A stretch of 64,000 nucleotides of DNA from Intestinimonas butyriciproducens (GCF_016901775.1 NZ_JACJKW010000012.1:33733-97732); one strand, 5' to 3'; shown: positions 36,448-43,848, counted from the first letter of the stretch. The notes: generated by a model not told the origin, from the sequence alone. Numbers and translations: made by a program.

Positions 36448-37400
36448 CAAAGCGTATTCTGCCGGTGTTCATTCCCCATGTGGGCTGTCCCCACCAGTGC
36501 GTGTTCTGCGACCAAAAGGCCATCACCGGGCAGAAAGCCCCCACTGGCCGGGAAGTGGAGCGCATCATCAAGGAGGGGCTCCCCTTGGGGAAGAACCCCC
36601 AGATCGCCTTTTATGGAGGCAGCTTCACCGCCATACCCGCCGCCTTACAGGAAGAGTACCTGGAGGCGGCTTTTCCGTATGTGCAGAGCGGTCAGGCCCA
36701 GGGGGTGCGGGTGTCCACCCGGCCCGACTGCATCACAGAGGAAGGGCTGGCTCTTTTGAAAAAATACGGCGTCCGGACCATCGAGCTGGGGGCCCAGTCC
36801 ATGGACGATGAAGTGCTGCGTCTTTCCGGCCGGGGCCACCGGGCGGAGGATACCATTCGGGCAGCCCGCCTGGTGCAGGAAAAGGGCTTTGAGCTGATTT
36901 TGCAGCTGATGGTGGGCCTGCCGGGAGACAGCCGGGAAAAAAGTTTATCTTCGGCCCGGCAGGTGGCGGCCCTGCATCCCCAGGGGGTGCGGCTCTATCC
37001 CGTCTGCGTGCTCTGTCATACGCCCCTTTTTGCCATGATGGAGCGGGGGGAATACACCCCACTCACCCTGGAAGAGGGGGTGGAGTGGAGCGCCGACGCC
37101 CTGGAGGTTTTCCAGGAAAAGGGCATCCCCGTCATACGCCTGGGGCTCAATCCCAGCCGGGAGCTGGAAGAGCAGGTGGCCGCCGGGGTCTATCACCCGG
37201 CCCTGGGGCAGCTGGTGCAAAGCCGCATTTTGCGCCGCCAGTGTGAAGAAGTGCTCCGCAATGCACCCCCCGGCCCGGTCACCTTATATTATAAGAAGGG
37301 CCAGCGCTCCACCCTGCAAGGCCAGAAAAACGAAAATCTTCGCTATTTCAAAGAACACTACCCCGACAAGATTGTCAATATTGAAGAACTTCCCCAATAA
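36444..37400 (+). CDS. Elp3-like radical SAM protein
   Basis: 318 residues with the radical SAM cluster motif C-P-H-Q-C-V-F-C (Cys at about 15, 19 and 22), the F-Y-G-G-S-F-T SAM-binding block and G-A-Q-S-M-D-D-E-V. It belongs to the Elp3/HemN-like group often placed between rnc and smc in Clostridia; the substrate is unknown. The start is GTG and overlaps the rnc stop, so translation is coupled. A terminator follows directly. Confidence 0.88.
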   Translation: MTKRILPVFIPHVGCPHQCVFCDQKAITGQKAPTGREVERIIKEGLPLGKNPQIAFYGGSFTAIPAALQEEYLEAAFPYVQSGQAQGVRVSTRPDCITEEGLALLKKYGVRTIELGAQSMDDEVLRLSGRGHRAEDTIRAARLVQEKGFELILQLMVGLPGDSREKSLSSARQVAALHPQGVRLYPVCVLCHTPLFAMMERGEYTPLTLEEGVEWSADALEVFQEKGIPVIRLGLNPSRELEEQVAAGVYHPALGQLVQSRILRRQCEEVLRNAPPGPVTLYYKKGQRSTLQGQKNENLRYFKEHYPDKIVNIEELPQ

Positions 37401-37402
37401 AT

Positions 37403-37433
37403 AAGCCGCCGGTTTTCCGGCGGCTTGTTTATT
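37403..37433 (+). terminator. Terminator of the rnc operon
   Basis: AAGCCGCCGG / CCGGCGGCTT with a TTTT loop, then GTTTATT. Its T tract runs into the -35 box of the next promoter. Confidence 0.85.
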
Positions 37434-37460
37434 GCGGAGAATGTCATAATATGTTATACT
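37432..37460 (+). promoter_or_regulatory. Promoter of small-peptide locus A
   Basis: TTGCGG (37432-37437), 17 bp, TATACT (37455-37460). The same boxes and spacing recur in locus B although the spacer sequence differs, which supports function. Confidence 0.7.
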
Positions 37461-37467
37461 GCAAACA

Positions 37468-37728
37468 GGCGCTGCCAGTAACGGTAGGCGGTTAGTCCCC
37501 CTTGTTTCAAAAAAGGGGGGAAACTTCTTGCCCCCCGACCCTGTGTATAGGAAGGGGGGATGGTCATGGTTACATATTCTGATTTAATACAAATCGGCAT
37601 TTTAACCGTAGCCATTATCAGCCTGTTTTTTCAGGTCAACAATAAAAAGAAGTAACCGCCCCAGCCCCAACTGATGCGGTTACTTCTTGTGCTAAATCAG
37701 GGGGACTGACCGACTTACCGGCAGCGCC
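37468..37728. repeat. Inverted arms around peptide gene A
   Basis: The arm 37468-37502 (starting GGCGCTGCC, ending AGTCCCCCT) is complementary to 37699-37728 (AGGGGGACT ... GGCAGCGCC), with a few unpaired bases. In the peptide mRNA the arms would join the 5' and 3' ends. Between them, C and G tracts (near 37498, 37515, 37531, 37554) offer alternative pairings; the last G tract is the ribosome site, so translation could be masked until processing. Confidence 0.75.
37566..37655 (+). CDS. Small hydrophobic peptide A, putative type I toxin
   Basis: A 29-residue peptide starting M-V-T-Y-S-D-L-I and ending N-N-K-K-K, with one predicted membrane helix (about residues 8-23). This is the form of TxpA/BsrG-like (holin-like toxin) peptides, which damage the membrane when freed from an antisense RNA. 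ATG at 37566 is six bases after the AAGGGGGG site; ATG at 37560 is too near. The stop codon lies inside the terminator hairpin of the antisense RNA. A homologous peptide is encoded at 42903-43001. Toxicity is inferred from layout and composition. Confidence 0.75.
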   Translation: MVTYSDLIQIGILTVAIISLFFQVNNKKK

Positions 37729-37737
37729 CTTTTTCTA
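37640..37737 (-). ncRNA. Antisense RNA A, putative type I antitoxin
   Basis: Predicted RNA of about 95-100 nt on the minus strand, from the promoter at 37744-37773 to the hairpin GCGGTTACTTCTT / AAGAAGTAACCGC (37647-37688), which ends in a T-rich tract only on this strand. It would be complementary to the last codons and 3' untranslated part of the peptide A mRNA, including the 3' inverted arm. Overlap at the 3' end is the known arrangement of txpA/RatA and bsrG/SR4. Confidence 0.7.
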
Positions 37738-37743
37738 TGTAAT

Positions 37744-37773
37744 ATTATACAACCCTTTGCCGTGCTGTGTCAA
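37744..37773 (-). promoter_or_regulatory. Antisense promoter A
   Basis: Minus strand: exact TTGACA (37773-37768), 18 bp, exact TATAAT (37749-37744), stronger than the facing peptide promoter. The same perfect boxes and spacing occur in locus B. Confidence 0.85.
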
Positions 37774-37775
37774 TG

Positions 37776-38425
37776 CCCCAAGTTCGTTGTATGCCGCAGG
37801 GCAAAGAAAAGCCCCCCTTGTGCAAAGGGGGGACAGCATGGCAAAGCCATGCCGGGAGGATTGTGAAGCCCAGCGCACCAGTTAGTCAGGCTGCATGACC
37901 GGGTGCGGGAGCACCGCTTGGGTGCGGCGGCTCGCCGTCAATCCCTCAGTCGGCGTTCGCCGACAGCTCCCTTTGCACAAGGGAGCCGTCTTTGCCTGAG
38001 TGCATCCAACGGGCCATGCTGAATGATTGCACCAAGTTCGTTGTATGCCGCAGGGCAAAGAAAAGCCCCCCTTGTGCAAAGGGGGGACAGCATGGCAAAG
38101 CCACGCCGGGGGGATTGATGGCACACAGGCAAATGGATGATACCAACCGCCGGGTGTGGGCATCATCAGCCAGGCACGCTGGCAATCCCTCAGTCGGCGT
38201 TCGCCGACAGCTCCCTTTGCACAAGGGAGCCGTCTTTGCCTGAGTGAACACAACCGGCCATGCTGAATGATTGCCCCAAGTCCGTTGTATGCCGCAGGGC
38301 AAAGAAAAGCCCCCCTTGTGCAAAGGGGGGACAGCGTGGCAAAGCCATGCCGGGGGGATTGTGAAGCCCAGCGCACCAGTTAGCCAGGCTGCATGACCGG
38401 GTGCGGGAGCACCCCATGGGTGCAG
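37776..38425. repeat. Tandem 244-254 bp repeats with inverted arms
   Basis: Three units begin at 37780, 38034 and 38278 with AAGTTCGTTGTATGCCG (AAGTCCG in the third). Each has a left arm of about 65 bp (AAGCCCCCCTTGTGCAAAGG and the following GGCAAAGCC hairpin) and, in units 1 and 2, a right arm that is its imperfect inverted copy (TCAGTCGGCGTTCGCCGACA, then CTCCCTTTGCACAAGGGAG). Arms flank a less conserved centre of 60-80 bp. Unit 3 loses its right arm near 38425. Open frames on the minus strand follow the repeat period and are not genes. Confidence 0.85.
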
Positions 38426-38497
38426 CGTCACGCTGCCCTGCCGCAGCAGGTGTTCTGGCGACAGTGTTACACTTATGTTACAATCCCCTGCAAAGTC

Positions 38498-38526
38498 TTG
38501 CAAAAAAAATCGGCTTTTGGTATCAT
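38498..38526 (+). promoter_or_regulatory. SigA-type promoter of the SLH surface-protein gene
   Basis: TTGCAA (38498-38503), 17 bp, TATCAT (38521-38526), with a short leader of about 47 nt and a strong AGGAGG. Confidence 0.65.
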
Positions 38527-38579
38527 GCATTACGAAGGGTACGATGTGCCCAAAAATTTTTATAGGAGGAATGAACCAC

Positions 38580-41366
38580 ATGAGAACTCTGAAAAAAGTT
38601 CTTGCGCTGTCCCTGGTGTTTGCCATGGCTTTCACCATGATGGCTGGTGCTGCGTTCAAGGATCAGGACAAGATTGATCCTTCCCTGACTAGCGACATCC
38701 AGCTGCTGACAGCTCTCGGCGTCTTCAAGGGCGACGAGAATGGTAACTTCAACCCCACAGACAATGTGCGGCGTTCTGAAGCTGCCAAGATGATCTATGT
38801 TCTGAAGAACAACGGTGTCGATGACGGCGCTGTTGCTTTCCAGGGCGTATCCAAGTACTCCGATGTTCCCGTTGGCCACTGGGCTGAGGGCTACATCAAC
38901 TACTGCACCAACCTGGGCTACATGGGTGGCTGGCAGGAGAACGGCGTGCAGAAGTTCGATCCCAACGGCAATGTCACCGGCGTTGAGCTGATGAAGATGC
39001 TGCTGTGCATGATCGGCTACAAGGCTGATGTGCAGGGCTACACCGGCAACGGCTGGCAGACCAATGTTCTGGTCGACGCCGCTACTTCCGGCCTGTCCGT
39101 TGAGTTTGTGCCTTCCGTGTACGGCGCTACTCCCCGTCAGTGGACTGCTCGTCTGATGACCAATGCTCTGGATGCCTATGCTGTGTCCTACAACAAGGGC
39201 GAACTGACCTATGACGAGCTGACCTATGCTGCGTTTGCTCTGAAGCTGAACACCAAAGAAGGCATTCTGACTGATGCCGGTAAGGTTGCCCTGAGTTATG
39301 ATGATAAATCGGAGACAGTTAATGGTGTTGCTCTGGACGATGATGGCGAGTACATCACAGTTGGTGGCGTAAGCTTCAAGACCACTGTGGATGCTTCCCT
39401 GCTGGGCCAGGATGTGAAGGTCTATTACAGAGCCGGCACAACCACCGACACCCATAAGGTCTATGCTGTTCTGGCTACTGGCGACTCCAAGGTCTATGAG
39501 ACCACTCTGGGCGATGTGACCGTCAGCAATAAGATGCAGGATGAAGACTACGAGTCTATCAAGTTCGAAGGCTACAACAATGGCGTTGCTAAGAAGTATA
39601 CTGATAAGCACTCTATCGTAGCTGTTTACAATCTGAACACTGTTGATACCCTTACTCCTGCTAAGCAGAATCCGGCTAACACCGAAGTGAGCGAGTTTGC
39701 TTCTATCAACGGCAACTCCAGCAATCCTGTCCGCTTTGTGGATGTGGACAACAATGGCTACATTGATTTGGCTTTCGTCACCACCACACAGTATGCCATT
39801 GTTGATGAGTACAACACCGACAAGAACATCCTGAAGTTCAAAGATGCTGAGGGTGATCCTGTCACTGTTCCCAATGTTGCTGCTATCAATAACACTGCCA
39901 TCGATTCTGCTGAAGAGATGGACCATGTGAAGGTCGAAGGCACCATTGCCGAGGATGATGTTGTTGCGATCAACATCGACACCACCTCCGGCAAGCAGAT
40001 GGTCGTTGTTTCCAAGGTTGAGCCTATGACTTCTTCTGTCACAGCTTATACTCTGAACAGCGATGGCAAGGAATACAATACTGTTACTATCAATGGCACT
40101 TCCACCAAGTTTGGTAAGTTTGCTATGGCTCAGTATGACAAGAGCACTGACAACGGCACTGTTCTGAACGACACCACCTTCTACACCGATGGCAAGTACA
40201 TCATTTATTCCACTGGTGGAGAAGCCACTGTTTCTGTTGAGAATCTGGCTTATGTCACTGCTGCTAACCTTACTCAGTCTTGGGGTGAACACACCTACAA
40301 AGTAAGAGTTCTGTTGGCGAATGGCAGCACTGGTGAGTATACTGTGGCTGCTAGCTATGATGCTAAGGGCGACAAGATCACCAAGGAAGCTGACTTGGAT
40401 AAGCTGTATACTTCGAGCACTGGCACAGCCATTGATCAGGTGTACTCCTACAGCATCTCCGGTGACGAGATCACCCTGCGTGCTCTGAAGAATGATAGCA
40501 CCACTACCTTTGAAAGCAAGTATCAGAAGTATAACTATAATAGCAAGAAGGTTGAGGTTGCATCTGACAATCTGTTTACAACTGATAAAGATGAGTATGC
40601 TGTTGCCGATACTGCTTACTTCTTCGTGAAGAATTCGAAGGATGAAAACGATGTGAAGTACAGTGTTGTGAAGGCTTCCGAGCTGAACAAGACTCAGACT
40701 TCCATTACCGATGCTTCCTTTGGCTATAAGGATGTGAGCGGCATCCCCACCTTCCTGTTTGGTGTTCTGGAGCTGGAGAGCTCTGTTGTGTCCAGCGAAG
40801 CGGAATACGCCTTTGTGAAGACTGTTGCTAACTACGCTCTGGTTGATGGCGATCATCTGGCTCAGATGACTGTTATCCTGCCTGATGGCACTGAGGAAGT
40901 CATCCAGAAGGAATTCTCTGATGCGGCCAGCGCTAAGGATGCTGTCGCTGACTGGAACGCTTTCCGCGGCAATGTTGTGACCTACGAAATCGATGTTGAC
41001 GGTTATGTTGACGGCGATGTTGAAGCTGTAACTGTAGCCAAAGATAGCGCTGCCTTGGCCGATGAGACTTGGAACAAGTTGCAGATCGTTGGCTGGAATA
41101 ATTCCGTTGCTAATGTGAAAGTCAACAAGAAGGCTGATGCAGAACTGGTTGCTGTTGCTTCTGATGTAAAGATTCACTATGTGGATTGCACAACAAATGC
41201 TTATGCAGTGATTGATAGCGCTTCCAAGGTTCCTGCTACCGATACGGAAAGTGCTGCTGATAATCAGTCTGCTCTGGCTTATGTGCAGGATGTGAATGGC
41301 GTCATGACTATCACCGACATCTTTGTTGAGGTTGACGGTGCCAGCGCTGCTTCCTTGTGGAACTAA
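38580..41366 (+). CDS. S-layer homology domain surface protein
   Basis: 928 residues with a signal peptide (basic start, hydrophobic 8-22, cut near A-G-A-A). Residues about 28-170 contain SLH domains (L-L-T-A-L-G-V-F-K-G, F-N-P-T-D-N-V-R-R-S-E-A-A-K-M-I, S-D-V-P-V-G-H-W-A-E-G-Y-I), which bind pyruvylated wall polymer. The remaining 750 residues are acidic, Thr/Ser/Val/Asp rich and poor in Cys, with no enzyme domain recognised. Codon use is unlike the neighbours: GCT, GTT and ACT are frequent instead of GCC, GTG and ACC, as in very highly expressed or imported genes. It is probably a main S-layer component. Confidence 0.85.
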   Translation: MRTLKKVLALSLVFAMAFTMMAGAAFKDQDKIDPSLTSDIQLLTALGVFKGDENGNFNPTDNVRRSEAAKMIYVLKNNGVDDGAVAFQGVSKYSDVPVGHWAEGYINYCTNLGYMGGWQENGVQKFDPNGNVTGVELMKMLLCMIGYKADVQGYTGNGWQTNVLVDAATSGLSVEFVPSVYGATPRQWTARLMTNALDAYAVSYNKGELTYDELTYAAFALKLNTKEGILTDAGKVALSYDDKSETVNGVALDDDGEYITVGGVSFKTTVDASLLGQDVKVYYRAGTTTDTHKVYAVLATGDSKVYETTLGDVTVSNKMQDEDYESIKFEGYNNGVAKKYTDKHSIVAVYNLNTVDTLTPAKQNPANTEVSEFASINGNSSNPVRFVDVDNNGYIDLAFVTTTQYAIVDEYNTDKNILKFKDAEGDPVTVPNVAAINNTAIDSAEEMDHVKVEGTIAEDDVVAINIDTTSGKQMVVVSKVEPMTSSVTAYTLNSDGKEYNTVTINGTSTKFGKFAMAQYDKSTDNGTVLNDTTFYTDGKYIIYSTGGEATVSVENLAYVTAANLTQSWGEHTYKVRVLLANGSTGEYTVAASYDAKGDKITKEADLDKLYTSSTGTAIDQVYSYSISGDEITLRALKNDSTTTFESKYQKYNYNSKKVEVASDNLFTTDKDEYAVADTAYFFVKNSKDENDVKYSVVKASELNKTQTSITDASFGYKDVSGIPTFLFGVLELESSVVSSEAEYAFVKTVANYALVDGDHLAQMTVILPDGTEEVIQKEFSDAASAKDAVADWNAFRGNVVTYEIDVDGYVDGDVEAVTVAKDSAALADETWNKLQIVGWNNSVANVKVNKKADAELVAVASDVKIHYVDCTTNAYAVIDSASKVPATDTESAADNQSALAYVQDVNGVMTITDIFVEVDGASAASLWN

Positions 41367-41398
41367 GCGTATAGACTTAGCACAATAGCTAACCAAAT

Positions 41399-41428
41399 AA
41401 AAGGGACGGCTTCGGCCGTCCCTTTTTC
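41399..41428 (+). terminator. Terminator of the surface-protein gene
   Basis: AAAAGGGACGGC / GCCGTCCCTTTTT with a TTCG loop. Confidence 0.9.
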
Positions 41429-41452
41429 TATCCTTCTGCATTGGGGCAGAAG

Positions 41453-41480
41453 AAAAGCCCGGGAATGTTCCCGGGCTTTT
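41453..41480. terminator. Bidirectional terminator, mainly for the P1 peptidase gene
   Basis: AAAAGCCCGGGAA / TTCCCGGGCTTTT stem with T tracts on both strands, 12 bp beyond the stop of the leftward gene. Confidence 0.85.
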
Positions 41481-41491
41481 GTGCTATCTTC

Positions 41492-42526
41492 TTATAAAAA
41501 TTCCCGCAGGCTGTGGACGATCTGGCCGTCCAGCCGCTGGCCGGGGGAAGCGCACACCATGCTGTTGAGCACAGCCTCTTCCGTGGCCTCCGCCACCGCC
41601 CGGAAGCAAAGGTCCATTCGCCGCTCGCTGATCTCCTGGCATTCCAGAATATCCTGATTGGGCGCATAGGGGATGCGCCGGGCGGTGGAAAAGCCGATCA
41701 TGATCTCCCCGCTGCCGTGGCCCACATAGCTTCCCAGCCGGGCCAGCCCCACGCTGCACCGCTTGAGGATGCGCTTTAATTGCCGGGTGGAGCAGGGCAG
41801 GTCGGTGGCCACCACCATCATGATGCTCCCTTGATCCACCGGGGTGTCCCCCAGGCTGCGCACCGCAAGCCCGGCCCCCAGGCGGATGCCATCCACCGTC
41901 AGGTCTTCCAGCTTGCCGTGGTTGCTCTGCACCAGCACCCCCAGGGTGTAACTTTTGCCGTCCAGCAAAATCCGCCGGGAGGCCGAACCGATGCCCCCCT
42001 TCAGCCCATGGCAGATGGTGCCCTTTCCGGCCCCCACATCCCCTTCTTCAAAATCCGCCCCCGCATTCTGAATAGCGGCAAAAACTTCCTCTTTCCCCAC
42101 GGCACGATGGCCGATGCGGTTGATCTTGCTGTCGTTGCATTCCCCCACCACCGGGTTCAGGCTCCACAGATCAACCCCGTCTTTTTCGCATTGCTCCAGG
42201 GTGTATTCCACCAGGGCGTCGTGCACCAGGCCCACGTTCAGGGTATTGGTCAGGGCAATGGGGGTTTCCAGCGTCCCCAGCTCATCCACCTGCAAAAGCC
42301 CCGCCGTCTTGCCGAAGCCGTTCCACACAAAGCTGGCCGCCGGCATCTTCTCCGTAAACAGGTTCCCCGGCCCGGGGATGATCACCGTCACGCCGGTTTT
42401 GTTTTCTCCGTTATCAATGGTGCAGTGGCCCACCCGCACTCCTTCCACATCGGTGATCTTGTTCCGCTGCCCCCGGGGCAGGCTCCCCACTGTGATCCCA
42501 TATTCGTTGATCCGCTTTTGGTACAT
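41492..42526 (-). CDS. P1-family (DmpA-type) aminopeptidase
   Basis: 344-residue Ntn-type hydrolase that cleaves itself before a nucleophile Ser. The G-S-I-M-M-V-V-A-T-D-L-P block (near residue 244) contains the expected Gly-Ser cleavage site; N-K-I-T-D-V-E-G-V-R-V-G-H and V-G-A-G-K-G-T are other family blocks. DmpA-like enzymes release N-terminal D- or L-amino acids or beta-peptides. The ATG at 42526 follows AAAGGAAG at good spacing; the ATG at 42532 adjoins it too closely. Monocistronic between its own promoter and a terminator. Confidence 0.92.
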   Translation of the reverse strand: MYQKRINEYGITVGSLPRGQRNKITDVEGVRVGHCTIDNGENKTGVTVIIPGPGNLFTEKMPAASFVWNGFGKTAGLLQVDELGTLETPIALTNTLNVGLVHDALVEYTLEQCEKDGVDLWSLNPVVGECNDSKINRIGHRAVGKEEVFAAIQNAGADFEEGDVGAGKGTICHGLKGGIGSASRRILLDGKSYTLGVLVQSNHGKLEDLTVDGIRLGAGLAVRSLGDTPVDQGSIMMVVATDLPCSTRQLKRILKRCSVGLARLGSYVGHGSGEIMIGFSTARRIPYAPNQDILECQEISERRMDLCFRAVAEATEEAVLNSMVCASPGQRLDGQIVHSLREFL

Positions 42527-42564
42527 TTTCATCTTCCTTTGCGCCTTTTTCGTCTTTTTTCTTC

Positions 42565-42593
42565 ATTATAGCATGGGCCGGTGGTCGTGTCCA
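42565..42593 (-). promoter_or_regulatory. SigA-type promoter of the P1 peptidase gene
   Basis: Minus strand: TGGACA (42593-42588), 17 bp, exact TATAAT (42570-42565). Confidence 0.7.
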
Positions 42594-42636
42594 CTTGGAG
42601 CCGATGGGGACCCCGCCGGGAGGCTGGAAAAGGGTC

Positions 42637-42767
42637 GGGGAAAAACTTAGTTTTTCCCCGAGAGCCAGTGGCGGCGTCGCTTTGCGGGATGCTGGTTATT
42701 TCGGCTATGCGCCGAAATAACGCGCCGCCAATGCAAAGACCCCACGGAATTTTCCGTGGGGTCTTAT
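42637..42767. other. Intergenic stretch with four strong hairpins
   Basis: In order: CGGGGAAAAAC / GTTTTTCCCCG (about 42637-42661); TGGCGGCG (42669-42676) with CGCCGCCA (42723-42730), enclosing GTTATTTCGGC (42695-42705) / GCCGAAATAAC (42711-42721); and a terminator-like AGACCCCACGGAA / TTCCGTGGGGTCT (about 42737-42765). GCTTTGC at 42679 could also pair with GCAAAG at 42733, forming a pseudoknot. No open reading frame is supported. It may be a small structured RNA or the remains of a mobile repeat; the strand is unclear. Confidence 0.5.
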
Positions 42768-42770
42768 TGA

Positions 42771-42799
42771 TTGCGGAAAATGTCATACTATGCTATACT
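42771..42799 (+). promoter_or_regulatory. Promoter of small-peptide locus B
   Basis: TTGCGG (42771-42776), 17 bp, TATACT (42794-42799), the same boxes as in locus A. Confidence 0.7.
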
Positions 42800-42806
42800 G
42801 AAAATA

Positions 42807-43074
42807 GGCGCTGCCAGTAACGGTAGGCGGTTAGTCCCCCTTGTTTCAAAAAGGGGGGAAACTTCTTGCCCCCCGACCCTATACAGGAAAGGGGGGATGA
42901 CCGTGGTTACATATGTGACATTAAGTGATTTGCTCACTTTCTGCCTTGTGATCATAGGCGTTATTAGTCTGGTCATCCAGGCCGGTAATAAAAAGAAGTA
43001 ACCGCCCCAGGCCCAACTGATGCGGTTACTTCTTACACCAAATCAGGGGGACTAACCGACTTACCGGCAGCGCC
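42807..43074. repeat. Inverted arms around peptide gene B
   Basis: Arm 42807-42841 (GGCGCTGCC to AGTCCCCCT) pairs with 43045-43074 (AGGGGGACT to GGCAGCGCC). The arms and the C/G tracts between them match locus A nearly base for base, although the peptide codons have diverged. Confidence 0.75.
42903..43001 (+). CDS. Small hydrophobic peptide B, putative type I toxin
   Basis: A 32-residue peptide (GTG start at 42903, aligned with the ATG of peptide A; an ATG at 42897 would give 34) starting V-V-T-Y-V-T-L-S-D-L and ending A-G-N-K-K-K. One membrane helix at about residues 11-27. It shares the V-T-Y...S-D-L start and N-K-K-K end with peptide A, but the middle differs (F-C-L-V-I-I-G-V-I-S against I-L-T-V-A-I-I-S), so hydrophobicity rather than exact sequence is kept. 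The stop codon overlaps the antisense terminator stem as in locus A. Confidence 0.72.
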   Translation: MVTYVTLSDLLTFCLVIIGVISLVIQAGNKKK

Positions 43075-43081
43075 CTTTTCT
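42986..43081 (-). ncRNA. Antisense RNA B, putative type I antitoxin
   Basis: Predicted to start near 43081 and end after the hairpin GCGGTTACTTCTT / AAGAAGTAACCGC (42993-43034) with its T-rich tract on the minus strand, about 95 nt. The stem is identical to that of locus A, but the loop and the 5' part differ at several positions, which could give each RNA its own partner preference. Confidence 0.7.
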
Positions 43082-43087
43082 GTCTTT

Positions 43088-43117
43088 ATTATACTGCGAA
43101 GTTTCCCTTTGTGTCAA
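43088..43117 (-). promoter_or_regulatory. Antisense promoter B
   Basis: Minus strand: TTGACA (43117-43112), 18 bp, TATAAT (43093-43088). The boxes equal those of locus A while the spacers are unrelated, direct evidence of selection on the promoter. Confidence 0.85.
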
Positions 43118-43160
43118 GGCCCAGCGCGGCAGCGCAACATGGGTGCAGCGTCACGCTGCC

Positions 43161-43805
43161 TTAGTCCATGTCTGTGCCGGTGCCTACCACATCGCCAAGC
43201 ACCATTTGCAGGCCCTTGGAGAAATTCTGGGCATCAGAGGTGTATTCCTCCATTTCCGCCTGGAGCACCAGAGCTTCCGCCGCACCGTTTTCACCCTTGG
43301 CCGCTTCGGCGATTTCCACCGTCAGCCGCAGCACTTCGCTGGAGGCCGTGGCTCCGGTCTTCACCAGCTCATGGGCTTCGGCGTAGCTTTCCGGCGCCTG
43401 CAATTCGGCAAAACGCTCATACATGGGCCGCATATTGCTGATCAGACCCATAGCCACATCGATTTTGTTCTGCTGGGACTTCTTTTCTTCCTCGGTTTCC
43501 GCGGTCGCGCTCATGGCTTCCTCCAGCTTGAGGGAGGCCTCGTTGCTGGCCAGCATCAGCTCGTCATAATATTGCTGGCAAACAATCAGATATTCCTCTT
43601 CGTTCAAAGGCCCGGTCACATCGGGCAGGGGAGTTTCCTCCTTGTCCTGCTGCTCCGGCGCGTCTGTGGGGTTTTCTGCCTGCTCCGTCTCTTCCTGCTC
43701 TGCCTTGGAAGCCTCTTCCTGCTTATTGCAGCCGAACAGCCCCAGCAGCATCACAGCCGAAAGGCCCAATGCAAAAAGGCGTGTAATGGATTTTTTGTGA
43801 TTCAT
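43161..43805 (-). CDS. Lipoprotein with Glu/Gln-rich linker
   Basis: 214 residues. The lipoprotein signal has N-H-K-K-S, a hydrophobic run and the lipobox L-F-G-C (Cys about residue 27). A Glu/Gln/Ala-rich linker of about 40 residues follows, then a mostly helical domain (about 70-200) of no recognised family, with heptad-like patterns that suggest a helical bundle. Probably anchored on the outer face of the membrane. AGGAGGGG precedes the ATG at 43805. No function assigned. Confidence 0.75.
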   Translation of the reverse strand: MNHKKSITRLFALGLSAVMLLGLFGCNKQEEASKAEQEETEQAENPTDAPEQQDKEETPLPDVTGPLNEEEYLIVCQQYYDELMLASNEASLKLEEAMSATAETEEEKKSQQNKIDVAMGLISNMRPMYERFAELQAPESYAEAHELVKTGATASSEVLRLTVEIAEAAKGENGAAEALVLQAEMEEYTSDAQNFSKGLQMVLGDVVGTGTDMD

Positions 43806-43848
43806 GGGTATCCCCTCCTGGGTCTTGGTGGTTCCAATATGTAATCTA

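Noticed and set aside
37776..38425. CRISPR array
   Set aside because: Only three units of about 250 bp; repeats are longer than their centres, carry inverted arms, and no cas genes are near.
37882..38659. Overlapping minus-strand frames of 60-240 codons in the tandem repeats
   Set aside because: Their sequence follows the 244-254 bp repeat period, with no ribosome site or protein-like composition.
38523..41441. 972-codon open frame opposite the SLH gene
   Set aside because: Shadow of the biased codon use of the surface protein; the plus-strand frame has promoter, ribosome site, signal peptide, SLH domains and terminator.
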